A stretch of DNA of 7,765 bases from contig JBBDWN010000021.1 of assembly GCA_040902855.1 (NCBI GenBank), forward strand, positions 1 through 7,765. The letters run 5' to 3'. The notes under the pieces are model-generated. The model had not been told where the DNA came from, did no database searches, and saw only the letters and a program-made list of their open reading frames with translations. The translations under genes and the position numbers were made by a program. Of this stretch, positions 1 through 6,468 are shown one piece after another (the stretch's first letter is position 1; each line of letters begins with the position of its first letter). The DNA is from DATHWB01 sp040902855 (GTDB lineage: Bacteria; Actinomycetota; Acidimicrobiia; Spongiisociales; ZC4RG35).

Positions 1-6
1 CAATGT

Positions 7-20
7 CCGGGCCCGCCCGG
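7..20. other. GC-rich inverted repeat after the TauE/SafE operon
   Basis: Arms CCGGG (7-11) and CCCGG (16-20) can form a five-base-pair hairpin 36 bases past the stop of the minus-strand transporter operon. No T-run follows it in the minus direction, so it is not a classical intrinsic terminator. It could slow the polymerase or be chance in GC-rich DNA. The rest of 1-56 shows nothing recognisable. Confidence 0.25.
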
Positions 21-56
21 TCATCCAATCGGCCGACTGATCACACGATCCGGCGA

Positions 57-461
57 TTAGTCGACTTCACTTTCCGAAGACTTCTCTGAACGCAGGCTCT
101 GGATCAGCATCCGGACACCCGAAACCAACACCAGTGCTCCGAAGAGCTGACGGAGAAGGTCACCGTCGACCAGGTTGGCGAGGAGGGCGGAGACGAACGC
201 CGCCACCGCACCGATGGCCCCGATGGTCAAGGCCATCCGTACGTCCACGTTGGCGTTTCGCCGATTGACGACCGTGCCTGCCGCAGAGGTGAAGACGATC
301 GCCAACAAAGACGTCCCTTGAGCAAGGTGTTGGGGGAAGTCCAACAGGAAGACCATCGCAGGCACCATCACCACTCCGCCCCCGATGCCAGCCAGGCCAG
401 AGGCGACACCCGCGATCAACCCGATGATCGCCGCCACCGCCACATCGAGGATCGACTCCAT
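57..461 (-). CDS. TauE/SafE (TSUP) half-permease, distal half
   Basis: This 134-residue hydrophobic protein is a single TauE/SafE repeat, about half the usual length of roughly 250 residues. The family signature is seen near residues 18-36 (GVASGLAGIGGGVVMVPAM), followed by a conserved TSL stretch around residue 50. Three further hydrophobic spans follow, giving about four membrane segments in all; the tail is charged and acidic (SEKSSESEVD). The family moves sulfite, sulfoacetate, other organosulfonates or related anions across the inner membrane; the substrate here cannot be read from sequence. The ATG at 459-461 shares one base with the TGA of the upstream half (TGATG), with no strong ribosome binding site of its own. 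Translation therefore probably depends on termination-reinitiation. The frame stays open far upstream, but only the part from this ATG looks like a TSUP protein. Confidence 0.88.
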   Translation of the reverse strand: MESILDVAVAAIIGLIAGVASGLAGIGGGVVMVPAMVFLLDFPQHLAQGTSLLAIVFTSAAGTVVNRRNANVDVRMALTIGAIGAVAAFVSALLANLVDGDLLRQLFGALVLVSGVRMLIQSLRSEKSSESEVD

Positions 462-838
462 CACCACACCATCCGCACACCGGCGGCGATGAGCACCACG
501 GCAAAGATCATCCGCAGCGTTCTGGGCGACAACCGGTTCATGTAGTGAGCGCCGACTGCTCCACCGATCACGCCTCCCGCCCCGATGGTGACCCCCACCA
601 CCCAGTCCACCTGACCCGAGACAGCGAAGCCGACAGTGCCGGCCGCCGACAGGGCCACGATCGCCCCGAGCGAGGTGGCGTGGGCGACCCGCCGGGGTGG
701 TGCCAGGAACAGCAGGATGAGGGGCACCAGCAGAATCCCGCCTCCCACGCCGAAGAATCCGCTGAGTGCACCCCCCGCCACCGCGATCACGATGAGCCGG
801 GGATCGAAGCCGGATCGGGTCTCTGGGACGGTGGTCAC
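461..838 (-). CDS. TauE/SafE (TSUP) half-permease, proximal half
   Basis: This 125-residue membrane protein is the partner half of the downstream TSUP repeat. The signature ALSGFFGVGGGILLVPLIL lies at about residues 24-42, with ATSL at 54-57. Hydrophobic spans lie near 14-47, 53-74, 79-100 and 106-125. Both halves end with a similar GVRM motif, which suggests an ancient tandem duplication. The GTG start at 836-838 has AAGG (846-849) seven bases upstream, overlapping the stop of the glycoside hydrolase gene, so all three genes probably share one transcript. A normal TSUP permease carries both repeats in one chain; here the two chains presumably assemble as a heterodimer in the cytoplasmic membrane (inference). 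Homodimers of each half are also possible. No substrate can be assigned. Confidence 0.88.
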   Translation of the reverse strand: MTTVPETRSGFDPRLIVIAVAGGALSGFFGVGGGILLVPLILLFLAPPRRVAHATSLGAIVALSAAGTVGFAVSGQVDWVVGVTIGAGGVIGGAVGAHYMNRLSPRTLRMIFAVVLIAAGVRMVW

Positions 839-845
839 GGGGCGA

Positions 846-849
846 CCTT
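846..849 (-). promoter_or_regulatory. ribosome binding site supporting the GTG start at 838
   Basis: AAGG on the minus strand lies seven bases before the GTG and overlaps the TAA stop of the glycoside hydrolase gene. It decides in favour of the GTG and indicates close translational linkage. Confidence 0.6.
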
Positions 850-2050
850 AAACCCCGCGGACGGCGTGGAATGCCAGGACGTAGGTACCCGCGTTCCAGG
901 TCTGCAGCGACGCCCCGGCTCCCGCGCCGGTCGCATCCACCCACTCGGGAAAACTCCAATCATCCACGGCGTTGACCGACGCCAGCCGGTGAAGCATCGG
1001 CTCGGCCGCGTCCACCCCGGACAGCCTGGCGACGGCTTCGGTGTGGAAGCCGCCGATGTACGGCCAGGCGGCGCCGTTGTGATAACTCCCAGGCCGATTG
1101 CGCCACCGGGGCGGGATGGAGGATTCGGCGACCGAGATGAGCATCCCGGTCCCATCAGACGGTGAGATCGGATCGGGGAACGTCCGGCTGGGATGAGGAT
1201 CTGCGGCGACATCGAGGCCCTCGAGAATGATCCGTGCCCGAGCGACGCCGGCGACTCCAAACCGGATCGCCAGGAGATTGGCGAGGGTGTCGCAGCGGTC
1301 GACGAAGGCGGCGTGGACGATGTGGGAGAGATAATGGCGCCGGTTGGGACTCGCCGCCTCCCAGAAGGCGATCCGGGTGGCGTCGTGTGCAAAGCCGTGG
1401 GCGAAGAGCGACGCCACATCGGTGGCGGCGTCCGGCCAGAACCAGGCGTTGACCGCCTCGACCAGGGCGACGGCGCCATCTTGGGGCTCTTCACCGATCA
1501 CTTCGGCGATGTGGTCCGTGGCTGCCGAGGCGGCGGCATACAAGACATTGAGATGCAGGGTGCGGCCGGAGCGGGTGAGGGCGGCATCCATCCAGTCGGT
1601 CGAGGGGGCGGCGGAGATGAGCCCCGATCCCGTGACATCCTGATGCGCCAGCCAGCGCTGACCGGCCGACACCTGCGGCCACCAACCACGAACTCGCTCG
1701 ATATCACCGGTGGCGTCGAGATAGGCAGCGACCACGATCGGGAACCAGGCGGTGACGTCGACAGCCCCTCCCTCGGCGAAGTCCCACTCCTCGCGCGCGG
1801 GAGCCGCGAGCGCGGGGATCTGGCCGAGCGGCGAGGCGCGATCCCCCAGCGTGTCGAGCGTTGCGGCAGTGGCCCGCACAAGATCCGGCTGGTTCACCTG
1901 AAGCGCACCAAGCGCCGAGATCAACGCGTCGCGGCCCCAGATGACTGCGTAGTGATCGAATGCCGGAGAGGCCACGAACCCGTGCGGAGTGGCAGCACGA
2001 GCCAGCAGCTCCACCGCCCGCTCATACGTTTCGGCGACGAGATCCGTCAT
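848..2050 (-). CDS. amylo-alpha-1,6-glucosidase-like (alpha/alpha)6-barrel glycoside hydrolase
   Basis: The 400-residue product resembles the glucosidase domain of glycogen-debranching enzymes and related barrels (GH133, GH63, GH100). Visible motifs in order are IWGRDALIS (37-45), STDWMDAALTR (150-160), GSYHNGAAWPYIGGF (331-345) and FPEWVDATGAGAGASLQTWNAG (377-398). The WMDA stretch matches the position of the general acid in debranching enzymes, so Asp155 is the likely acid (inference). The expected role is hydrolysis of an alpha-glucoside branch or a small glucoside in the cytoplasm; no signal peptide is seen. The protein lacks the extra N-terminal domain of full debranching enzymes, so the substrate is uncertain. 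The ATG at 2048-2050 is chosen, preceded by a weak GGGA; an ATG at 2083 would add 11 residues. The open frame reaches 2452, but that part overlaps the divergent decarboxylase and is not coding. It is the first gene of the operon with the two TauE/SafE halves. Confidence 0.8.
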   Translation of the reverse strand: MTDLVAETYERAVELLARAATPHGFVASPAFDHYAVIWGRDALISALGALQVNQPDLVRATAATLDTLGDRASPLGQIPALAAPAREEWDFAEGGAVDVTAWFPIVVAAYLDATGDIERVRGWWPQVSAGQRWLAHQDVTGSGLISAAPSTDWMDAALTRSGRTLHLNVLYAAASAATDHIAEVIGEEPQDGAVALVEAVNAWFWPDAATDVASLFAHGFAHDATRIAFWEAASPNRRHYLSHIVHAAFVDRCDTLANLLAIRFGVAGVARARIILEGLDVAADPHPSRTFPDPISPSDGTGMLISVAESSIPPRWRNRPGSYHNGAAWPYIGGFHTEAVARLSGVDAAEPMLHRLASVNAVDDWSFPEWVDATGAGAGASLQTWNAGTYVLAFHAVRGV

Positions 2051-2230
2051 TCGTCCCGATGATGGCGTCTTCGCCTGCGACATGAGATCGAGAACGTGCT
2101 CACCGCGAATCAGCAACTCTTCACGAGCCCAGCCCGTCGACGCTGAAGACGCGAGCCGATCACCACATGCAGCGACGGAATCTCCCACCCGGGAGTGTCT
2201 GCACCTCGCCTGTCCCGATAGGGTCCGCCG
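2051..2230. promoter_or_regulatory. divergent intergenic region between glycosidase operon and decarboxylase
   Basis: This 180-base gap must hold the start signals of both divergent genes, but no convincing -35/-10 pair is seen. On the plus strand AGGG (2220-2223) sits seven bases before the GTG at 2231 and fits a ribosome binding site. The overlapping TAGGGT (2219-2224) sits exactly where a -10 box would put the first transcribed base on that GTG, so leaderless expression is an alternative. A small hairpin, CTCCC/GGGAG (2182-2195), is also present and has no known role. Confidence 0.35.
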
Positions 2231-3619
2231 GTGAGCGAACACATGACACCTGACGAGTTCCGCCTCCACGGCAAGGCCCTGATCGACTGGATCGCCGACT
2301 ATTGGGAGGCGGTAGGTGACATGTCGATCCTCCCGACCGTCGCCCCCGGCGACATCCGAGCCCTTCTGCCGAATGCCGCGCCGGAAGTCGGAGAGCCGTT
2401 CGAGGCGATGCTCTCCGATCTCGACGAAATCGTGATGAAAGGCGTCACCCACTGGCAGTCCCCCGGCTGGTTCGCCTACTTCCCCGCCAACGTCTCGTTC
2501 CCGGCCATCCTCGGCGACCTCGCCTCGTCCGGTCTCGGCCAGCAGGGAATGCTGTGGCAGACCTCACCGGCCACGACCGAGATCGAAAGTCACGTGCTCG
2601 ACTGGCTGGTGGATCTGATGGGTCTTCCCCAGGCGTGGAAGACCACATCGACCGGTGGTGGCGTCCTGCAGATGAGCGCATCGGACTCGACCCACACCGC
2701 CATCGTCGTGGCACGCAGCAGACGTGCCGGCGTCGACCCTTCCCGGATGGTCGCGTACGCCTCGACCCAGGCGCATTCCTCGATCGAGAAGGGCGCACGC
2801 GTGGCGGGGATCGGGCACGTGCGGTTGATCGAGACAGACGACGCCTTCGCGATGCGCGCGGACCTGCTTGCCGACACCATCGCCCAGGACACGGCCGACG
2901 GACTCGCACCGGTCTTCGTGTGCGCCACGCTCGGCACCACGGGCACGACCGCGGTCGATCCGCTGAGAAGCGTCGGCGAGATCGCTCGGGGCCACGGCAT
3001 GTGGTTTCACGTCGATGCGGCGTATGCAGGCAACGCCATGATCTGTGAGGAGTTCCGCCACCACCTCGAGGGCGTGGACCTGGCCGACTCCTACACCTTC
3101 AACCCGCACAAGTGGCTGCTGACCAACTTCGACTGCTCGGTGTTCTGGGTGGCTGATCGCCGTCCGCTGATCGACACGATGAACATCGTCCCGCCGTATC
3201 TTCGAAACGCCGCCAGCGAACGGGGCGACGTCATCGACTACCGCGACTGGCACGTTCCTCTCGGGCGGCGGTTCCGGGCACTCAAGCTCTGGTTCGTGCT
3301 GCGCCACTACGGAGCGGAGGGGCTTCGGTCGTATATCCGTTCCCACGTCCGACTCGCCCAACGTCTGACTGAGCGGATCGAAGAACACCCGCGTCTGGAA
3401 TTGGTGGCTCCCACGACGTTCGGCCTCGTCTCGTTCGCCCATGTCGACGGCAATGACGCGACGACTCGCATCGTCGAGGCGATCAACGCAACCCTGACGT
3501 CCTATGTCGTGGCCTCGATGCTGGGCGACCGCAAGTTCGTGCGTGTGTCGATCGGATCGACCTTGACCGAATCGACTCACGTCGACGCGGTGTGGGACGC
3601 CATCGAGTCGGCGGTCTGA
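2231..3619 (+). CDS. aromatic-L-amino-acid decarboxylase (PLP group II)
   Basis: This 462-residue protein matches the full length of group II PLP decarboxylases and closely follows the animal and plant aromatic amino acid decarboxylase pattern from memory. Seen in order: FRLHGKALIDWIADY (10-24), THWQSPGWFAYFP (73-85), GGGVLQMSASDSTHTA (142-157), HSSIEKGA with His182, FVCATLGTTGTTAVDP (229-244), FHVDAAYAGNA with Asp262, and NPHKW with the PLP Schiff-base Lys294. The mobile catalytic loop keeps its tyrosine (PPYLRN, Tyr323); a phenylalanine there marks aldehyde synthases, so decarboxylation to an amine and CO2 is expected. The substrate could be DOPA, tyrosine, tryptophan, 5-hydroxytryptophan or phenylalanine, and the sequence does not settle which. 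The protein is cytosolic. GTG is chosen because AGGG lies seven bases upstream; ATG at 2243 is the alternative. No amine transporter or other biosynthetic partner is visible. Confidence 0.93.
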   Translation: MSEHMTPDEFRLHGKALIDWIADYWEAVGDMSILPTVAPGDIRALLPNAAPEVGEPFEAMLSDLDEIVMKGVTHWQSPGWFAYFPANVSFPAILGDLASSGLGQQGMLWQTSPATTEIESHVLDWLVDLMGLPQAWKTTSTGGGVLQMSASDSTHTAIVVARSRRAGVDPSRMVAYASTQAHSSIEKGARVAGIGHVRLIETDDAFAMRADLLADTIAQDTADGLAPVFVCATLGTTGTTAVDPLRSVGEIARGHGMWFHVDAAYAGNAMICEEFRHHLEGVDLADSYTFNPHKWLLTNFDCSVFWVADRRPLIDTMNIVPPYLRNAASERGDVIDYRDWHVPLGRRFRALKLWFVLRHYGAEGLRSYIRSHVRLAQRLTERIEEHPRLELVAPTTFGLVSFAHVDGNDATTRIVEAINATLTSYVVASMLGDRKFVRVSIGSTLTESTHVDAVWDAIESAV

Positions 3620-4711
3620 TCAGATCGGATTGAGCGTGCGCGCCGCCTGGTTGCACCGGGTGAGTCCGTCGTCTCCCATCACCACGATGTCCTCGAGCCG
3701 GATGCCCCAGCGATCTTCGAAGTAGATGCCCGGTTCTATGGAAAAGGCGTGTCCCGGCTCGAGCAATAGGTCGTTGCCTTCGACGATGTAGGGGTCTTCG
3801 TGACCTTGGAGGCCGATGCCATGGCCGGTGCGATGGATGAACCGGTCGGCATAGCCGGCCTCGGTGATGACCCGTCGCGCGGCGCGATCGACGTCTTGGC
3901 AAGCGTTCCCCGGAACTGCAGCATCGACTGCTGCCTGGTGGGCGGCGGCGAGCACGTCCCACGCCTCGGTGATCTCGGCCGGTATCGGGCCGGTATGGAC
4001 ACACCGAGTGGTATCGCTGTGATATCCACCCAGACGGCCCCCGATATCGAAGAGCACAACCTCACCTCGTTCGATCACCCGATCACCCGGCGCATGGTGC
4101 GGTGACGCCGAATTCGGGCCCGATCCGACGATGGCGAACTCCGCAGTGTCCAGACCGGCGTCGACCAGCCGCTCTCGGATGTCCAGTGCCACCTCGCGCT
4201 CGGTCCGTCCGACCAGCGAGACCCGGCCTTCCATCAGGTCGGTGGTCACCGCATCTGCGCACTGCCCGGAGGCGACGAGCAGTTCCCGTTCCGGCTCCGT
4301 CTTGACCATCCGTAAGGGACCGATGACCTCCGATGCCAGACCCAATTCCAGTTCCGGGCGGCGCCGGGTGATGGGAACGACGAAGTGCGCCCGCATGGTG
4401 TCTGACACCGCCACCTTCTCGGCGTCACCGAGAAGCGCGAAGAGCAGCTCCAGCGCATCATCCGAGTCGAGCCAGTCGTCGATCCGCACACCGTTGAGGG
4501 GAAAACCCGGCGCTTCGAGACGCGGCATGAGCATGACCGGGTCCTGTCCGGCTACGAGGACGAGGACGTTCAGCCGTTCCAACTCATGAGCGGAATACCC
4601 GGTGAGATACTCCAGATCCGGTCCGACCCCGAGCACGGCGGCGTCGAAGGTAGAGGATTCGACGGCGCGCCCGGCCGACTCGAGCCTGCGCCGATGTTCG
4701 GCAGGATTCAC
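3620..4711 (-). CDS. M24 family metallopeptidase (Xaa-Pro dipeptidase/aminopeptidase P type)
   Basis: The 363-residue product has the two-part layout of prolidase and aminopeptidase P. An N-terminal creatinase-like domain (about 1-135) precedes a C-terminal pita-bread catalytic domain (about 140-363). The five metal ligands are all visible: Asp222 (FDIGG), Asp233 (HSDTTR), His297 (TGHGIG), Glu326 (SIEPGIY) and Glu340 (IRLEDIV). The conserved SASPHHAPGD (201-210) supplies substrate-binding histidines. The expected activity is cleavage of Xaa-Pro bonds with two Mn or Co ions in the cytoplasm; creatinase-like side activity cannot be excluded. The start is GTG at 4709-4711, with AAGGA (4720-4724) eight bases upstream. 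Its TGA directly abuts the stop of the convergent decarboxylase, leaving no space for a terminator. Confidence 0.92.
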   Translation of the reverse strand: MNPAEHRRRLESAGRAVESSTFDAAVLGVGPDLEYLTGYSAHELERLNVLVLVAGQDPVMLMPRLEAPGFPLNGVRIDDWLDSDDALELLFALLGDAEKVAVSDTMRAHFVVPITRRRPELELGLASEVIGPLRMVKTEPERELLVASGQCADAVTTDLMEGRVSLVGRTEREVALDIRERLVDAGLDTAEFAIVGSGPNSASPHHAPGDRVIERGEVVLFDIGGRLGGYHSDTTRCVHTGPIPAEITEAWDVLAAAHQAAVDAAVPGNACQDVDRAARRVITEAGYADRFIHRTGHGIGLQGHEDPYIVEGNDLLLEPGHAFSIEPGIYFEDRWGIRLEDIVVMGDDGLTRCNQAARTLNPI

Positions 4712-4811
4712 AGGAACGGTCCTTCACTTGGGGCGCGCCAATCTACCGAGTCCGGTCATGCGGAAACCGCACCCTGTAACCTCGGCTCACGGCAACCGAA
4801 AGGCTCGAACC
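4712..4811. promoter_or_regulatory. divergent promoter region with a short palindrome
   Basis: This 100-base gap separates the divergent peptidase and small membrane protein genes. Possible -10 boxes are TAACCT on the plus strand (4777-4782) and TAGATT on the minus strand (4740-4745); neither has a good -35 box. Between them lies the inverted repeat TGCGG AAA CCGCA (4759-4771), which overlaps the expected spacer of both and could be an operator. All of this is weak pattern matching. The stronger signals are the two ribosome binding sites, AAGGA for the minus gene (4720-4724) and GAAAGG for the plus gene (4798-4803). Confidence 0.3.
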
Positions 4812-4967
4812 ATGTCCGAAGAAGAATCCCCGGGCGATGAGCAGACAGCCCCAGACGGTGTTCCCTCCCCCTCGAAGTGGCGCAAGCGTCTCGGACTAGC
4901 CGGCCTCGCCTCCGTCGGAGGAGCCGTGGCCTGGCTGTTCGGCCGACGCGACAAGCCCGAGGCCTGA
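4812..4967 (+). CDS. small single-span membrane protein, unknown function
   Basis: This 51-residue ORF begins with an acidic, proline-rich stretch (residues 1-20), then a basic patch (KWRKR, 22-26), then about 17 hydrophobic residues (LGLAGLASVGGAVAWLF), and ends with a charged GRRDKPEA tail. This looks like one membrane-spanning helix flanked by positive charges. The ATG at 4812 has an excellent GAAAGG ribosome binding site with an eight-base spacer, which is the best evidence that it is real. The frame is open further upstream to 4602, but that part overlaps the start of the divergent peptidase gene. The ChaC-like gene follows after 19 bases and probably shares the transcript. I do not recognise a family. 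Confidence 0.6.
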   Translation: MSEEESPGDEQTAPDGVPSPSKWRKRLGLAGLASVGGAVAWLFGRRDKPEA

Positions 4968-4986
4968 CCGAGACTCACCGGCCCGA

Positions 4987-5589
4987 ATGCGTCTCGGTGT
5001 CCTGGCATTCGGTTCCCTCATCTCGAATCCGGGATGGGAACTCGACGAGATCACCGCCGAGCGTCTGACTGCCGTCGCCACGCCGTTTCGGGTCGAATAC
5101 GCCCGCCACTCGCTGGTGCGGGGCGGGGCGCCGACGCTTGTCCCCGTCAACCAGGGCGGTTCTCGCGTGAGCGGCGTGATGCTGGTGATCGCCGATGGGA
5201 TCGACCTGGCCGAGGTCCGGGACCGCACCTATCGAAGAGAACGCAATGCGGTCGGCTCCGGTCTGCGATACCGACATGTGGACAACCCCTCGCCCGACGC
5301 CGTGCACCTGCCCGTCATCGGTCCCCTCGCCGGAATCGACGCCGTGATCCATGTGGTCCTGGGCGACACCATCCCAGACCCTGATCGGACCCCGGAAAAT
5401 CTCGCCCGGATGGCCATCGCCAGCGTTTCGAAGAACGAAGCGGGACGGGATGGGATCTCATATCTCCGGGACGCCATCGGCGCGGGAATCGAGACTCCGC
5501 TCACAGGTTCCTATCGACAGGCGATCCTGTCGGCGACCGCAACGGAGTCCCTCGATGAGGCCCTGGCGAAGGTCCGGTCAGGGAGCTGA
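4987..5589 (+). CDS. gamma-glutamylcyclotransferase/ChaC-like protein
   Basis: This 200-residue protein appears to belong to the gamma-glutamylcyclotransferase-like fold. The N-terminal LAFGSLISNPGWE (6-18) resembles the substrate-loop motif FGYGSLIWNP of ChaC proteins. YRRERN (82-87) places Glu85 where ChaC-type enzymes carry the catalytic glutamate in a Y..RE context. PFRVEYARHSLVRGGAPTLVPV (33-54) fits the barrel strands that follow. Such enzymes cyclise the gamma-glutamyl group of glutathione or gamma-glutamyl amines and amino acids to 5-oxoproline; the substrate here is unknown, and a non-enzymatic or divergent role is possible. The ATG at 4987 lacks a clear ribosome binding site, so coupling to the small gene 19 bases upstream is likely. 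It is kept because the FGSL motif starts at residue 8. The last 12 bases overlap the convergent hydrolase gene. Confidence 0.6.
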   Translation: MRLGVLAFGSLISNPGWELDEITAERLTAVATPFRVEYARHSLVRGGAPTLVPVNQGGSRVSGVMLVIADGIDLAEVRDRTYRRERNAVGSGLRYRHVDNPSPDAVHLPVIGPLAGIDAVIHVVLGDTIPDPDRTPENLARMAIASVSKNEAGRDGISYLRDAIGAGIETPLTGSYRQAILSATATESLDEALAKVRSGS

Positions 5590-6390
5590 GTCCAAGATCA
5601 GCGTGACGAATGAGTCGACCGCGTCGATCAATCGGTCGCCGGCGAGCAGGGCGAAGTCGTTGTGATCGGCGCCCTCGACGATGACCAGTTCCTTGGGACC
5701 GACGCTCGCCGTGTACAGACTCCTGCTCTGTTCGGTCGGCACGATCCGATCCTCCGAACCGGCGACGACAAGCACCGGGATGTCCAGATCGGAGATGGTG
5801 TCGATGCTCGGGTACCGATCTCGCAGCAGCGTCCCCACCGGAAGCCACGGGTAGTGGTGAGAGCCGACGTCACCGAGTGACGTGAACGGCGAGCGGAGGA
5901 TGAGAACGGCCGGGGGATGCGTCCGCGCCAGCGAGATCGCCACACCCGCACCCAACGATTCGCCGAAGTAGACGAGAGTCTTCGGGTCGACATCGGGTCT
6001 GGTGGAGAGGTATTCGACCGCGGCGGCGGCGTCCGCGACGAGACCGTCTTCGGATGGCGAGCCCGGGTTGCCGCCATACCCCCGATAGTCCACGAGGAGA
6101 GTGTTGAAGCCCTTGCCGGAAAGACTGGCGGCCAGCGGAGCACGCGCCGCCCGATTGCCGGCGTTGCCCGGGAATACGACAAGCGTCGCTCGGGCCGACG
6201 GGGAGGGGACGAACCAGGCCGAGTGGTCGAGACCATCGGCCGTTCGATACGACACTTCCTCGGTGCCGGGAGGGGCGTGCGTCAGGGACGGGGAACCGGG
6301 ATCCGGGAAGTAGATCAGCCGCCGCTGGAAGACCCAGGCAAGCGCCAGCACGGCGACGATCGCCAATCCGAACGCCACGAAGCCTTTCAT
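5578..6390 (-). CDS. membrane-anchored alpha/beta hydrolase (BEM46/ABHD13-like)
   Basis: The 270-residue product starts with an uncleaved-looking membrane anchor (MKGFVAFGLAIVAVLALAWVF, 1-21) and then RRLIYFP, typical of BEM46/ABHD13-like hydrolases. The alpha/beta fold shows the oxyanion region PGNAGNR (74-80), DYRGYGGNPGSPSE (101-114) and the nucleophile elbow GESLG with Ser145. The acid is probably Asp214 (GSEDRIVP) and the base His243 (GADHND), so the catalytic triad is complete. It probably acts as a serine esterase, lipase or peptidase at the membrane; the substrate is unknown. The ATG at 6388-6390 has GAGGAAGG (6399-6406) eight bases upstream. It lies 78 bases behind dps on the same strand with no obvious terminator between, so it may be co-transcribed. 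Confidence 0.88.
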   Translation of the reverse strand: MKGFVAFGLAIVAVLALAWVFQRRLIYFPDPGSPSLTHAPPGTEEVSYRTADGLDHSAWFVPSPSARATLVVFPGNAGNRAARAPLAASLSGKGFNTLLVDYRGYGGNPGSPSEDGLVADAAAAVEYLSTRPDVDPKTLVYFGESLGAGVAISLARTHPPAVLILRSPFTSLGDVGSHHYPWLPVGTLLRDRYPSIDTISDLDIPVLVVAGSEDRIVPTEQSRSLYTASVGPKELVIVEGADHNDFALLAGDRLIDAVDSFVTLILDSAP

Positions 6391-6468
6391 CGGCGCGCCC
6401 TTCCTCGTCTGGTACCTGCTGCGTCTCAGGAAGTCAGAATCTACGAGGAGTCGAGCGTCCCGTTCGTC

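Noticed and set aside
462..959. Upstream extension of the distal TauE/SafE half to a 300-residue protein
   Set aside because: The extra part is an Arg/Gly-rich out-of-frame reading of the proximal half and the glycosidase; TSUP similarity starts only at the ATG at 461.
1193..2062. 289-residue plus-strand open frame opposite the glycosidase
   Set aside because: Composition is Arg/Gly/Asp-rich with no recognisable motif; it is the antisense shadow of a high-GC gene.
2182..2195. CTCCC/GGGAG hairpin as a riboswitch or terminator before the decarboxylase
   Set aside because: The stem is only five base pairs, with no U-run and no conserved aptamer blocks around it.
2051..2452. N-terminal extension of the glycoside hydrolase into the decarboxylase
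   Set aside because: It is antisense to the well-supported decarboxylase start and shows no domain features.
2564..3580. 338-residue minus-strand open frame opposite the decarboxylase
   Set aside because: It lacks any family signature, and the plus-strand gene is fully conserved across the same stretch.
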